Shown piece by piece: positions 1 to 6,289 of a stretch of 6,397 nucleotides of DNA (position 1 is the stretch's first letter; each line of letters starts with the position of its first letter). Source of the DNA: Caryophanales bacterium UBA2253 (lineage in GTDB: Bacteria > Bacillota_I > Bacilli_A > ML615J-28 > CAG-698); the NCBI GenBank assembly GCA_002347755.1, contig DDXT01000059.1:1-6397 (forward strand), given 5' to 3'. The notes beneath the pieces were generated by a model. The model made no database searches. It saw nothing but the letters and a program-made list of their open reading frames with translations, and had not been told where the DNA came from. The position numbers and the translations under genes are program-made.

Positions 1-39
1 TCATGACTAGATTATATACGAATTCAAGAAGCAATCGAT

Positions 40-45
40 AGGAGG
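40..45 (+). promoter_or_regulatory. Shine-Dalgarno site of the zinc-ribbon gene
   Basis: A perfect AGGAGG lies five bases before the ATG at 51 and fixes that start. The preceding 39 bases contain stop codons but no gene end or promoter that can be assigned with confidence. Confidence 0.8.
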
Positions 46-50
46 CCCGC

Positions 51-614
51 ATGATTTGTTTGACTTGTCTGCATGAAAATGATAGCCTGGCGAAAACCTG
101 CGCGGTCTGCGGATCGGACTTTCTGATTGAGGAAACCAAAAATTTCATCATGCGCGGAGGCCGAAAGATCCCAAAGAGCCAATGGACGGAAAAGATGTGC
201 GCTTATCGCGATATCCGTAAGCCGGGCCCAATTCTCAAAGGCGAGACCAAACCGATCAATCTTTTGTATCTTCAAGGGATGCTTTTGAAAAACATCCGGA
301 AACAGACGATTTTGAGGCTGATATTGCCGGCTGTCTGCTTTTTCGGGGTTTCTGCGGTATTTTGTTTGGGTGCGTTATTGGTGCGAAACCAGCCGAATTT
401 GATTTCGGTAGGGAGTTCCGAAAACGTGGTGATTTTTTCGTTTTTCGCTTCTGGGCTGACCTTTCTGTTTTCCTTAGGTTTTTTGACCATGATCCTTTTG
501 AAAATGAAAGTATATGTGTCTTCTTACCGCGGGAAAAGAAGGTATCGCCGGCTCAGCGCCAAAGCATATCAGGAAATGACCGAAGCCTTGATGGATAAAG
601 GCGGAAAGAATTAA
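51..614 (+). CDS. Zinc-ribbon protein with two membrane helices, unknown function
   Basis: This 187-residue protein matches no family I can name. Four cysteines in two CxxC pairs (C3/C6 and C17/C20) form a short N-terminal zinc ribbon of the kind common in small Gram-positive membrane proteins. A polar linker (about 22-85) follows, then two hydrophobic segments (about 87-111 and 126-150) and a very basic tail (about 153-168, several Arg/Lys). By the positive-inside rule both the zinc ribbon and the tail should be cytoplasmic, giving a hairpin topology (inference). The ATG has an ideal AGGAGG five bases upstream. The stop is one base before the acetyltransferase start, so the two genes are almost certainly co-transcribed and perhaps translationally coupled. 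It could be a membrane-bound scaffold or regulator, but nothing in the sequence establishes this. Confidence 0.85.
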   Translation: MICLTCLHENDSLAKTCAVCGSDFLIEETKNFIMRGGRKIPKSQWTEKMCAYRDIRKPGPILKGETKPINLLYLQGMLLKNIRKQTILRLILPAVCFFGVSAVFCLGALLVRNQPNLISVGSSENVVIFSFFASGLTFLFSLGFLTMILLKMKVYVSSYRGKRRYRRLSAKAYQEMTEALMDKGGKN

Positions 615-615
615 G

Positions 616-1161
616 ATGAAAACGGAATTTTTTCATAAAATAACCGACGGTACCGTCAGCATCCGGGAACTGGACCTGAAAGATCTCGATGATTACTACG
701 AACTTCTTTCCAACAAAAATGTGTGCCACTTCATGGGATTTGATGAATACTCAGACCCGGAAGCGGTGAAAAAACTGCTTTTGAAATTGCAAGGCGATTA
801 CGCGGACGGTCTGATCTTTCAGCTGGGGATCGAATTTTGCGAGAACCGGAAAATCATCGGTTTCATCGGCCTTTCCAAATATGATCTGACTCCCACAACC
901 GCCCAGGTCGTTTATGCACTTTCCGAACAGTATTGGCACCAGGGACTGATGACCAAAGCTTTGAGGCTGTTCGCGGACTATTTGCTTGAAGTTCAGAAAA
1001 AAGAAATCATCATTGCAACCCATGTGGCGGAAAACGTCAATTCCGGAAAAGTCATGCTCAAAGCCGGATTCCTTCGCGATCCGAATTACGACAGGATGAT
1101 GATGATCAAAGGGATCAACCGGCAGCTGATCGGGTATTCCCTCAGAAACAAAGGAGAATGA
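616..1161 (+). CDS. GNAT-family N-acetyltransferase (RimJ/RimL type)
   Basis: This 181-residue protein is predicted to transfer an acetyl group from acetyl-CoA to an amine; the substrate is unknown. Length and order fit the Acetyltransf_3 (RimJ/RimL-like) branch. An early segment I-R-E-L-D (about 16-20) is the usual first strand, and I-G-F-I-G-L (about 81-86) is a central strand. The acetyl-CoA motif A is at about 100-115, with Y106-W107-H108-Q109-G110 leading into the helix LMTKAL. The motif-B region holds N140, N142 and S143, ending in K149-A-G-F, the typical 'N..S..v..K.GF' signature. A GGAAAG stretch (603-608) seven bases before the ATG is an acceptable ribosome binding site. The gene is the middle member of a three-gene operon, starting one base after the preceding stop. 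RimJ/RimL relatives acetylate ribosomal protein N termini, antibiotics or small metabolites, and the sequence does not say which applies. Confidence 0.92.
   Translation: MKTEFFHKITDGTVSIRELDLKDLDDYYELLSNKNVCHFMGFDEYSDPEAVKKLLLKLQGDYADGLIFQLGIEFCENRKIIGFIGLSKYDLTPTTAQVVYALSEQYWHQGLMTKALRLFADYLLEVQKKEIIIATHVAENVNSGKVMLKAGFLRDPNYDRMMMIKGINRQLIGYSLRNKGE
1151..1156 (+). promoter_or_regulatory. Shine-Dalgarno site inside the end of the GNAT gene
   Basis: AAGGAG within the last codons of the acetyltransferase gene lies six bases before the ATG at 1163. It sets the lipoprotein start and suggests coupled translation. Confidence 0.75.
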
Positions 1162-1162
1162 A

Positions 1163-1681
1163 ATGAAAAAAATAATGGCAATGCTTTTGATTCTCGCGGT
1201 CCTCGGCTTGGCCGGGTGCGGAACCGAAGGCGAACTTGACGGCGTCGATGACATCAAAAAGGAAGATATCTTCGCTCAGGAAGAATCGAAATACTATGTC
1301 TACTTTCATCGGATCGATTGCGCGGACTGCGAAGAGGCCGATCCGAATGTCATCAGTTATTCAAGCATCATTGAAAATGTTGAAGACTGCGCAACCAAAA
1401 GAAAGATATATGCGGTCTTGCTTTACACGGCTTCGGAAAAACCCGGCGAAGATACCTACATCTACCGGGAATACGAAGGATCGGACGGCCAGGGAACCGA
1501 TGGGAAATACTTCGTGGATGGCGTAACCGAATGGGATGATCTGTACATCGGGACCACCGCGTCGCTGATCTCGATCTCCACCAATTCCGTGACCGGCGTG
1601 AAAACCGCTAAATATGTTGCTCAGGGCTCGGAAGCGATCCTCCAAGAACTGAATGCTCAGCTGGGGACTTGTTATTCATAA
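1163..1681 (+). CDS. Thioredoxin-like lipoprotein with CxxC motif
   Basis: This is a 172-residue predicted lipoprotein. It has a short basic start (MKK), a hydrophobic core and a lipobox L16-A-G-C19, so mature C19 would be lipidated and the protein anchored on the outer face of the membrane. After an acidic linker comes a strand of the form YYVYF and then C53-A-D-C56, placed as in thioredoxin-fold proteins (strand, CxxC, helix). A second strand Y83-A-V-L-L-Y (about 83-88) and a late strand around I129-I138 fit the fold. The cis-proline normally found before that late strand is missing: the sequence reads G-T-T-A-S-L. A role in extracellular thiol-disulfide chemistry or protein folding is an inference. 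It is the last gene of the operon, one base after the GNAT stop. More remote possibilities are a non-catalytic binding lipoprotein or a bacteriocin-accessory type thioredoxin-like protein. Confidence 0.85.
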   Translation: MKKIMAMLLILAVLGLAGCGTEGELDGVDDIKKEDIFAQEESKYYVYFHRIDCADCEEADPNVISYSSIIENVEDCATKRKIYAVLLYTASEKPGEDTYIYREYEGSDGQGTDGKYFVDGVTEWDDLYIGTTASLISISTNSVTGVKTAKYVAQGSEAILQELNAQLGTCYS

Positions 1682-1844
1682 TAAAAAACCGTCGCTTGAA
1701 TGATGTTAGTTCAAAAATAGATAAGGTTAAATTTATTTTCGAAATAATATGCCTTTTTTAGCCGGAGCGGATGCTGACCAAGTCGGGATCAATAGAATCG
1801 AACCAGCCAAAAAGGTTAAATGTTCCGCAGCCCAAACTTTTTTC
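1682..1844. other. Intergenic stretch, mostly unassigned
   Basis: No convincing gene is present. The ten-base word AAGGTTAAAT occurs twice (1723-1732 and 1812-1821). A short richer-GC block (about 1760-1830) is open on the minus strand and reads through residues such as G-W-F-D-S-I-D-P-D before a TAA at 1758-1760. It could be a relic of a gene end, but it is too short to call. Confidence 0.35.
1723..1759 (+). terminator. Possible weak terminator of the three-gene operon
   Basis: AAGG (1723-1726) can pair with CCTT (1752-1755), and inside it TTATTT (1733-1738) pairs with AAATAA (1742-1747) around a TCG loop. Six T residues (1754-1759) follow. The stem is AT-rich and interrupted, so this is a weak candidate, but it lies 42 bases after the lipoprotein stop and no better one is present there. 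Confidence 0.3.
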
Positions 1845-1872
1845 TTGACTTCCTGAAAATTTATTATAAAAT
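1845..1872 (+). promoter_or_regulatory. Sigma70-like promoter
   Basis: TTGACT (1845-1850) and TAAAAT (1867-1872) are separated by 16 bases. The overlapping TATAAA (1865-1870) would give a spacer of only 14. Transcription would begin near 1879. It points at the terminator 50-80 bases downstream rather than at a proper gene start. Confidence 0.45.
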
Positions 1873-1878
1873 GGAATC

Positions 1879-1957
1879 AGAAAAAAAGCTTGACGTTGGG
1901 GATGAAGAAAAACAAACCGCTTGAATTTTGAAAAAGCCCACGTTAAGGGCTTTTTTT
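1879..1957 (+). ncRNA. Candidate short transcript between promoter and terminator
   Basis: The promoter at 1845-1872 and the hairpin terminator ending at 1957 enclose about 79 nt, a typical small-RNA length. Two tiny reading frames lie in or overlap it: one of 17 codons starting at 1871 and one of 9 codons at 1902-1931 (MKKNKPLEF). The first ATG lies inside the -10 region, and the second has only a run of G directly abutting its ATG, so neither has a properly spaced ribosome binding site. Alternatively this is the scar left where the front of a gene was deleted. The evidence is promoter plus terminator geometry only; no RNA family is recognised. Confidence 0.3.
1931..1957 (+). terminator. Rho-independent terminator (probably bidirectional)
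   Basis: AAAAAGCCC (1931-1939) pairs with GGGC plus the first Ts of a seven-T tract (1947-1957) around the loop ACGTTAA. That gives four G-C pairs extended by five A-T pairs. The A-tract on the 5' side makes it usable from the minus strand too. It lies immediately before the RHS-like sequence, inside the frame that could otherwise be read from a TTG at 1921. That TTG is therefore not a credible start for the RHS gene. Confidence 0.75.
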
Positions 1958-1965
1958 CGTTTCTA

Positions 1966-3623
1966 AATAACTATGATTACCAAAACCGATTGGTAACGAT
2001 TCTCTCTTCCGATGGGAACGACGTAACTTACGAATACAACGAAGACGGTTTTCTCGGAAGCAAAACCAACGGCAGCGGCGAGATCGTCTATGATTATGAA
2101 TCCATTGACGGCACCGATCCGGAAGGGAAGAACAGCAACCAAGTAATATCCGAAGAAGCCTTTGGGGTCTTTTCCAAAAATTATGATTACAAATCAACCG
2201 GGATGCAAAAGCTTGAGGCCATTGCCATTACCACCAGCGCGGCATCGGTCGTTTCAAGTTATGTTTACGACACTTTCGTTGACGGAAACAACCGTTCCTT
2301 TGAAACGCTTCGGATCAAAGAACTCCATATGGACAAAGTGGTCAGCGGGATTTCGACGGCCCTGATCGATCTGTATTACACTTATGACGTTTACGGAAAC
2401 ATCGCGACCATCAACCGCTATGACAATTCGGTCTTTTCCGGCACGGAGACTTTCCAATATGATGTTTTCAATCAGCTGACCCATCATTACCAATATCTTA
2501 ATAACACTTATTATTGGACGACCTATGAATATGACGGCCGCGGAAACATCATTTCCGTGTACAAAGAACAAGAGGACGGGGTTTATTCGGATTCGCTTTT
2601 AACTTATACTTATCAAACGACCGGATGGAAAGACATTCTTACTACAGTTACCGTTGATGGCGTTACCGAATACATCTCCGGTTATGACAGCGTGGGGAAC
2701 CCCGGATACTATCGGGGATACATTGATGGGGTCATTTTTGAAAATCGGAACCTGACATCGCTTTACAGCCCTTGGGACGAATCCTTTATTCATACAACGC
2801 TTCCGGGATCCGTACTTCCAAAAACATCAACGGGGCAGTTACGAATTACGTTTTGGAAGGAAGTAAGGTCATAAAGGAAACCAAAACCGGATCGGTGCTT
2901 CAATACTATTACGATTCCAGCGATGAAATCGTTGGGTTCACGTACAACGGGGTAACTTACGTTTATCTGAAAAACCTTCAGAACGACATCATCGCGATCG
3001 CGGATGTCAACGGGAACATTGTTGTCAAGTATTACTATGATGCCTTTGGCAACATCCTATTGGTGAATGACACCAGCGGGATCAGTCTGGGGACAAAGAA
3101 CCCCTTCCGGTTCAAGAGTTACTATTATGACGAGGAAACGCAGTTCTATTATCTGAACTCGCGGTATTATGATCCGTTCACGGGAAGGTTCATCAGTGCT
3201 GATGATGCGTCGCTTCTGTTGGGCGGGGAAACAAACATCTTCAAATACTGTGCAAACAATGCGATCATGAACGCGGATCCGAGTGGGTATAGGTATGTTG
3301 AGGAGTTCATCCTTGGAAAGAAAGAACCGGAAAAAGAGGGAGTTTATATTCCAGACTTTTCACCAACGCTTTATTCTAAATTTTACGCTGAAAAAGAGGA
3401 AATTGAGGAATTTGCTAATGGAGCGGGTTTTGTTGGCTCAGTCATTACTGTTTCAAGTTTCTGGATCTCTATCCCAATTGTGAAAGAAGTTGTTGCTTGT
3501 ATAGGGCTTACATTAGCAACACTTGATTTATCCAGACAATTTGTTATGATAATTCATCAACAAAAAAATCAAACGACTTTTTTTGGTGTTGCATTTAGAT
3601 TTATAACATACCTACCATTATAA
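1966..3623 (+). pseudogene. RHS/YD-repeat protein remnant: 5'-truncated and frameshifted
   Basis: RHS/YD-repeat proteins are very large secreted or wall-associated proteins whose repeats build a beta-cage around a C-terminal toxic tip. Here homology-like sequence begins abruptly at N-Y-D-Y-Q-N-R-L (about 1969), right after a terminator. No signal peptide or N-terminal domain is present and most repeats are gone. YD-type motifs such as YDVYGNI (about 2385) and YDGRGNI (about 2530) follow. The first frame runs to a stop at 2872-2874, but the family-like reading leaves it near 2785. Frame 1 gives D-E-S and the next frame (-1) continues Y-S-Y-N-A-S-G-I-R. Restoring one T in the TTT at 2785-2787 gives D-E-S-F-Y-S-Y-N and joins the halves perfectly. 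The second half carries the RHS-associated core (YYDEET, RYYDPFTGRF, ANNAIMNADPSGY) up to 3290, then a variable tip. It is probably a silent cassette or decaying gene, although a sequencing error could explain the frameshift alone. Confidence 0.85.
3291..3623 (+). other. Variable C-terminal tip of the RHS protein
   Basis: After DPSGY, the hallmark boundary where RHS proteins switch from conserved core to interchangeable toxin, about 110 residues follow and the base composition turns clearly more AT-rich. The tip opens with a charged segment rich in Lys/Glu and then has a long hydrophobic stretch (about 35 residues, G-A-G-F-V-G to T-L-D-L, roughly 3390-3500). It ends in F-R-F-I-T-Y-L-P-L. No nuclease, deaminase or ADP-ribosyltransferase motif is visible. 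The hydrophobic segment suggests a membrane-active tip or a truncated linker region (inference). No immunity gene follows on the plus strand. Confidence 0.6.
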
Positions 3624-3693
3624 CCATTCTACTTTTCATTATGATACCTTCGTGTAACGAGTTAAACTGATTATTTAAAAAATATAGGTAGTA

Positions 3694-3725
3694 AAGACAA
3701 GTAATTGATTAATGCTAATTGTCTT
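3694..3725 (-). terminator. Hairpin at the end of the minus-strand unit, possible terminator
   Basis: AAGACAA (3694-3700) and TTGTCTT (3719-3725) form a 7-bp stem around an 18-base loop containing the TAG stop of the small minus-strand gene. A run of six T (minus strand, about 3677-3682) comes only after an 11-base gap. It is therefore a poor intrinsic terminator by itself, but it is the only structure between the two converging units. Confidence 0.3.
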
Positions 3726-3966
3726 CAACTTCAATTTTATTCTTTTCTGCTTCTTTTTTGATTTCATCAAACATTTCTTGAATTTTATCTTTTTCTTCAT
3801 CAGTTACATTCTTAGAAAACGAAAACTCAATTTGTTCAAGAGGTCTAAGATAAAGATGCTCAATTAACATAATGTAATCAAAGGCTTCTTCTCCCTTGAC
3901 AGTAAGAAATTTAACGTTTAGCTGCATTTTCCCAGATTCTTCGATTTTACTTATCATTAATTTCAT
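3715..3966 (-). CDS. Small protein overlapping the PHP-ATPase gene, unknown function
   Basis: This 83-residue protein is not recognised. The chosen ATG (3964-3966) lies nine bases after AAAGGGG (3976-3982), a well-placed ribosome binding site. An ATG at 3973 abuts that site and is less likely, and the frame is open further upstream to 4038 only because it shadows the larger gene. The start lies inside the last codons of the PHP-ATPase gene (20-base overlap), so the two should be translated together. The N-terminal half looks strand-rich (QLNVKFLTV, then a hydrophobic segment with D-Y-I-M-L-I). The C-terminal half is a charged helix rich in Lys/Glu with no cysteines, signal peptide or membrane segment. 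The protein is acidic. It may be an accessory, inhibitor or sensor of its large partner (inference from overlap only). AT-rich codon use matches the partner. Confidence 0.68.
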   Translation of the reverse strand: MKLMISKIEESGKMQLNVKFLTVKGEEAFDYIMLIEHLYLRPLEQIEFSFSKNVTDEEKDKIQEMFDEIKKEAEKNKIEVEDN

Positions 3967-6289
3967 TGTTTTCATCCCCTTTATAATTTTTGAGATTATA
4001 CTTTTTAAATCTTTTCTTAATACTTGCTTTCCCACCATCTGTTAAATCGGCAATTTTATCAGTAATTTTCACACCATTCATTGAATCCTCAAGAAAATGA
4101 GATGATATGGTGATTTTATTTTCTTTATTACTACAAACAATTATTTTGTTTGCATCGGCTAACATAGGTATAGTGGCGTTATGCGTGACAACAATTAATT
4201 GCCTTTTGCTTTTTGAACGTTTCAATCCATCAATCAACCCATGGTTCAAATAATTTGTTGCAAGATTGTCTTCAGGTTGATCAATGATTAATGGTGCAGA
4301 ATCATCATCATAACCCAAAATTAAGTCTAATATTACGGATGTTTTTAAACCTGGACTAAGGTCATCAAAGTCTTTTACACCTTTGTATTTTATTTTATAA
4401 ATTACTTTATTACTTTTACCTATGTAATCAACGATTTTCTTTTTTAAAGTGTCGTATGAATCAATTTTTGGCGATTTTTGACTAAACTCACCTTTAAATA
4501 ATCTCGTAGGTGAAAGAGTTTCAAATGTGTTAATTTTATTTGAAACGTTTCTTATGTCATTAATCGATTCTAATACTACTTCTTTAGTAAGTTTAAAATT
4601 ATTCTCAATGTATAAAGTGTGTCCAGATGAACTAATTTCTTTGGTCTTTATTTTGTAATCATATATAGTTGAAATTTTTTCTAGAATGGAATAAAAAATG
4701 TCTAATTGCTTTTTATAATTTGAAATATGTGTAATCAAATTAGCTCGGTTCGTTTCTTTTGATGCTTTTTCTTGATTTTCCTTAAATATATCAATGTCTA
4801 TAGCCTTGATGTGCTCCTCTATTATTACCCTGATAGTATTTTCAAATTGAATCATCTTACGAGCAGTATTAATCTTAGACAATATCAATCCTACTTCTTT
4901 AGATATGTCATCAAAAAATTCTAATGATTGTTGCCTTTCTATTAAAGTATTTAATCTTGTAAGATCCTCATCATAGTCCTTTTGTGTATAAGTGAGTCTA
5001 TTTTTTTGATTTTGATCTATCTTGAATACATTTAGAATATTCAATTTACTATCACCAAATGTTATCAAACGTACAAAAGAAGGTATTCCCCTAATGCTAC
5101 TTTGTAGTTTTTCAATTTGTTCAACTGAGTTAATTAGTGTATCTATATCTTTCTTCAAAGAAGTTAAACTGTCATCTGATGTCCTTGTTACTTCTTCATC
5201 TTGAGGAAACACTTTCATCAATATTTCTATGTTCTCAAGACCAGAAGACTTTTGTTTTGTCATATCTAATATATAATTTTGGTTAAAGTAATGAGGTGTT
5301 ATATTGGAATGGTTTGTTACATCTATATCAGAAACATTGTAAACCTCATTATAGACAGAATTTGTGAAATCATCTTTATTAATTTTATTATAGACTGAAT
5401 CGACAAGTAGTGTTTTCCCGCACGAAGAATTTCCAATTACAACATTTAATCCATCACTAAATTCTACAGAAATGTCTATTTTATCATTATGAAGTTCACA
5501 AGCAGAAATAAACTCCTGAAAATTTTGAGGAGGAGTCTCTCCGTAATAAAGTCTTGTTTTTTCAGACAGAGCAATTCTGAGCCCATCAAACGTTGGATTG
5601 GCATATATCCAAGTAGGAACAAAGTTTTCATTTGAATTTTTATCTAATGGATACGTATCAGGATTATAATTATCAGTACAAGTAATTAAATTAATAAATT
5701 CAGAAATTCCTAATCTTTCAAAATATATAAGTGTTTTCTCTAAGCCGGTATTGCCTCTAGAAGTAAAACCATCAAATAAATTATAATAAATTGTCTTTTC
5801 CATTGTTGTATCAAAAATCATATCCTTTGGAATTGACACATCAAATGTCGAATGTGATTGACCACCATGGGGTAATACTAAAAAGTCATAATCATTAAAT
5901 TTATTAACGACATCAAAAATTTTAGGAATTTTGTCCTTGTTCGATGGCATCGGATTAGGATATAATTCAACCAATATTTTATTTAATTTATCAATTTCAT
6001 TTGACAAATCTTTATCAGTTAAATCGAAATAAAAATGACAATGATATGGATCGCAATCATCAATATTTCTAATGTGTAATTCAACTCCAACTAGAAAAAC
6101 AGTTTTGCCATACAACTTCAGATATGCTTCTTTATTAATTCTATTATGATCGGTTAGTGAAATTAATATATCTTTACTCTTTGCATATTCTTTTATTTTG
6201 GTGATTAGTTTGTCAGTATCATATTGGTCATTTAGTTTATTGGAATCATTTGATGTGTGTATATGTAAATCTGTATAAATAGCTTTCAT
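3947..6289 (-). CDS. PHP-domain/ABC-type ATPase fusion (TrlF/Ppl-like, putative defence protein)
   Basis: This 780-residue protein joins a metal-dependent PHP phosphoesterase/nuclease-like domain to an SMC/RecF-type ABC ATPase. In the PHP part (about 1-250) are H9-x-H11, T46-D-H48, G-V-E70-L, H83/H85, L-P-H141-G-G and C204-T-D206. The segment T226-W-I ... N231-P-T-F-D-G-L-R238 is what I remember from TrlF-type PHP-ATPases. In the ATPase part are Walker A G286-N-S-S-C-G-K-T293, a helical, probably coiled-coil insert (about 370-590), the ABC signature L644-S-P-G-L-K, Walker B L667-I-I-D670-Q-P-E673-D and the switch histidine V701-T-H703-N. The architecture matches the single-gene Ppl (polymerase/histidinol-phosphatase-like) anti-phage proteins reported by Gao and colleagues in 2020. 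By analogy it would cleave nucleic acid or a nucleotide under ATPase control in the cytoplasm (inference). The last PHP motif reads D206-N-Y208 instead of D-x-H. The gene is AT-rich compared with the left half of the window. The ATG at 6289 lacks a clear ribosome binding site, but the PHP domain begins exactly there. Confidence 0.93.
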   Translation of the reverse strand: MKAIYTDLHIHTSNDSNKLNDQYDTDKLITKIKEYAKSKDILISLTDHNRINKEAYLKLYGKTVFLVGVELHIRNIDDCDPYHCHFYFDLTDKDLSNEIDKLNKILVELYPNPMPSNKDKIPKIFDVVNKFNDYDFLVLPHGGQSHSTFDVSIPKDMIFDTTMEKTIYYNLFDGFTSRGNTGLEKTLIYFERLGISEFINLITCTDNYNPDTYPLDKNSNENFVPTWIYANPTFDGLRIALSEKTRLYYGETPPQNFQEFISACELHNDKIDISVEFSDGLNVVIGNSSCGKTLLVDSVYNKINKDDFTNSVYNEVYNVSDIDVTNHSNITPHYFNQNYILDMTKQKSSGLENIEILMKVFPQDEEVTRTSDDSLTSLKKDIDTLINSVEQIEKLQSSIRGIPSFVRLITFGDSKLNILNVFKIDQNQKNRLTYTQKDYDEDLTRLNTLIERQQSLEFFDDISKEVGLILSKINTARKMIQFENTIRVIIEEHIKAIDIDIFKENQEKASKETNRANLITHISNYKKQLDIFYSILEKISTIYDYKIKTKEISSSGHTLYIENNFKLTKEVVLESINDIRNVSNKINTFETLSPTRLFKGEFSQKSPKIDSYDTLKKKIVDYIGKSNKVIYKIKYKGVKDFDDLSPGLKTSVILDLILGYDDDSAPLIIDQPEDNLATNYLNHGLIDGLKRSKSKRQLIVVTHNATIPMLADANKIIVCSNKENKITISSHFLEDSMNGVKITDKIADLTDGGKASIKKRFKKYNLKNYKGDENNEINDK
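3976..3982 (-). promoter_or_regulatory. Shine-Dalgarno site that decides the small-gene start
   Basis: AAAGGGG on the minus strand lies within the PHP-ATPase coding sequence, nine bases before the ATG at 3966. It supports 83 residues rather than the longer 107-residue reading. Confidence 0.6.

Noticed and set aside
751..1257. A 168-residue minus-strand frame opposite the acetyltransferase
   Set aside because: It overlaps a clear GNAT gene and the lipoprotein start, has a low-complexity Ser/Pro start and no family resemblance.
1785..1830. tRNA on the minus strand, suggested by GGTTCGATTC
   Set aside because: The bases flanking the T-loop-like word do not pair as a T stem, and no acceptor or anticodon arms are found.
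1921..1965. TTG at 1921 as the start of the RHS protein
   Set aside because: The frame runs through a clear hairpin terminator with a seven-T tract and has no ribosome binding site. The residues before about 1966 do not look like an RHS protein.
2254..2571. Minus-strand frames opposite the RHS repeats
   Set aside because: They mirror the repeat codons of the RHS sequence, carry no ribosome binding sites and resemble no family.
2775..2795. Programmed -1 ribosomal frameshift in the RHS gene
   Set aside because: The junction ATCCTTTAT is not an X-XXY-YYZ slippery site and there is no evident downstream stem. A lost T is simpler.
3967..4038. A 107-residue version of the small minus-strand protein
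   Set aside because: The extra N-terminal codons lie wholly inside the ATPase gene in another frame. The good ribosome binding site at 3976-3982 is inside that extension and serves the ATG at 3966.
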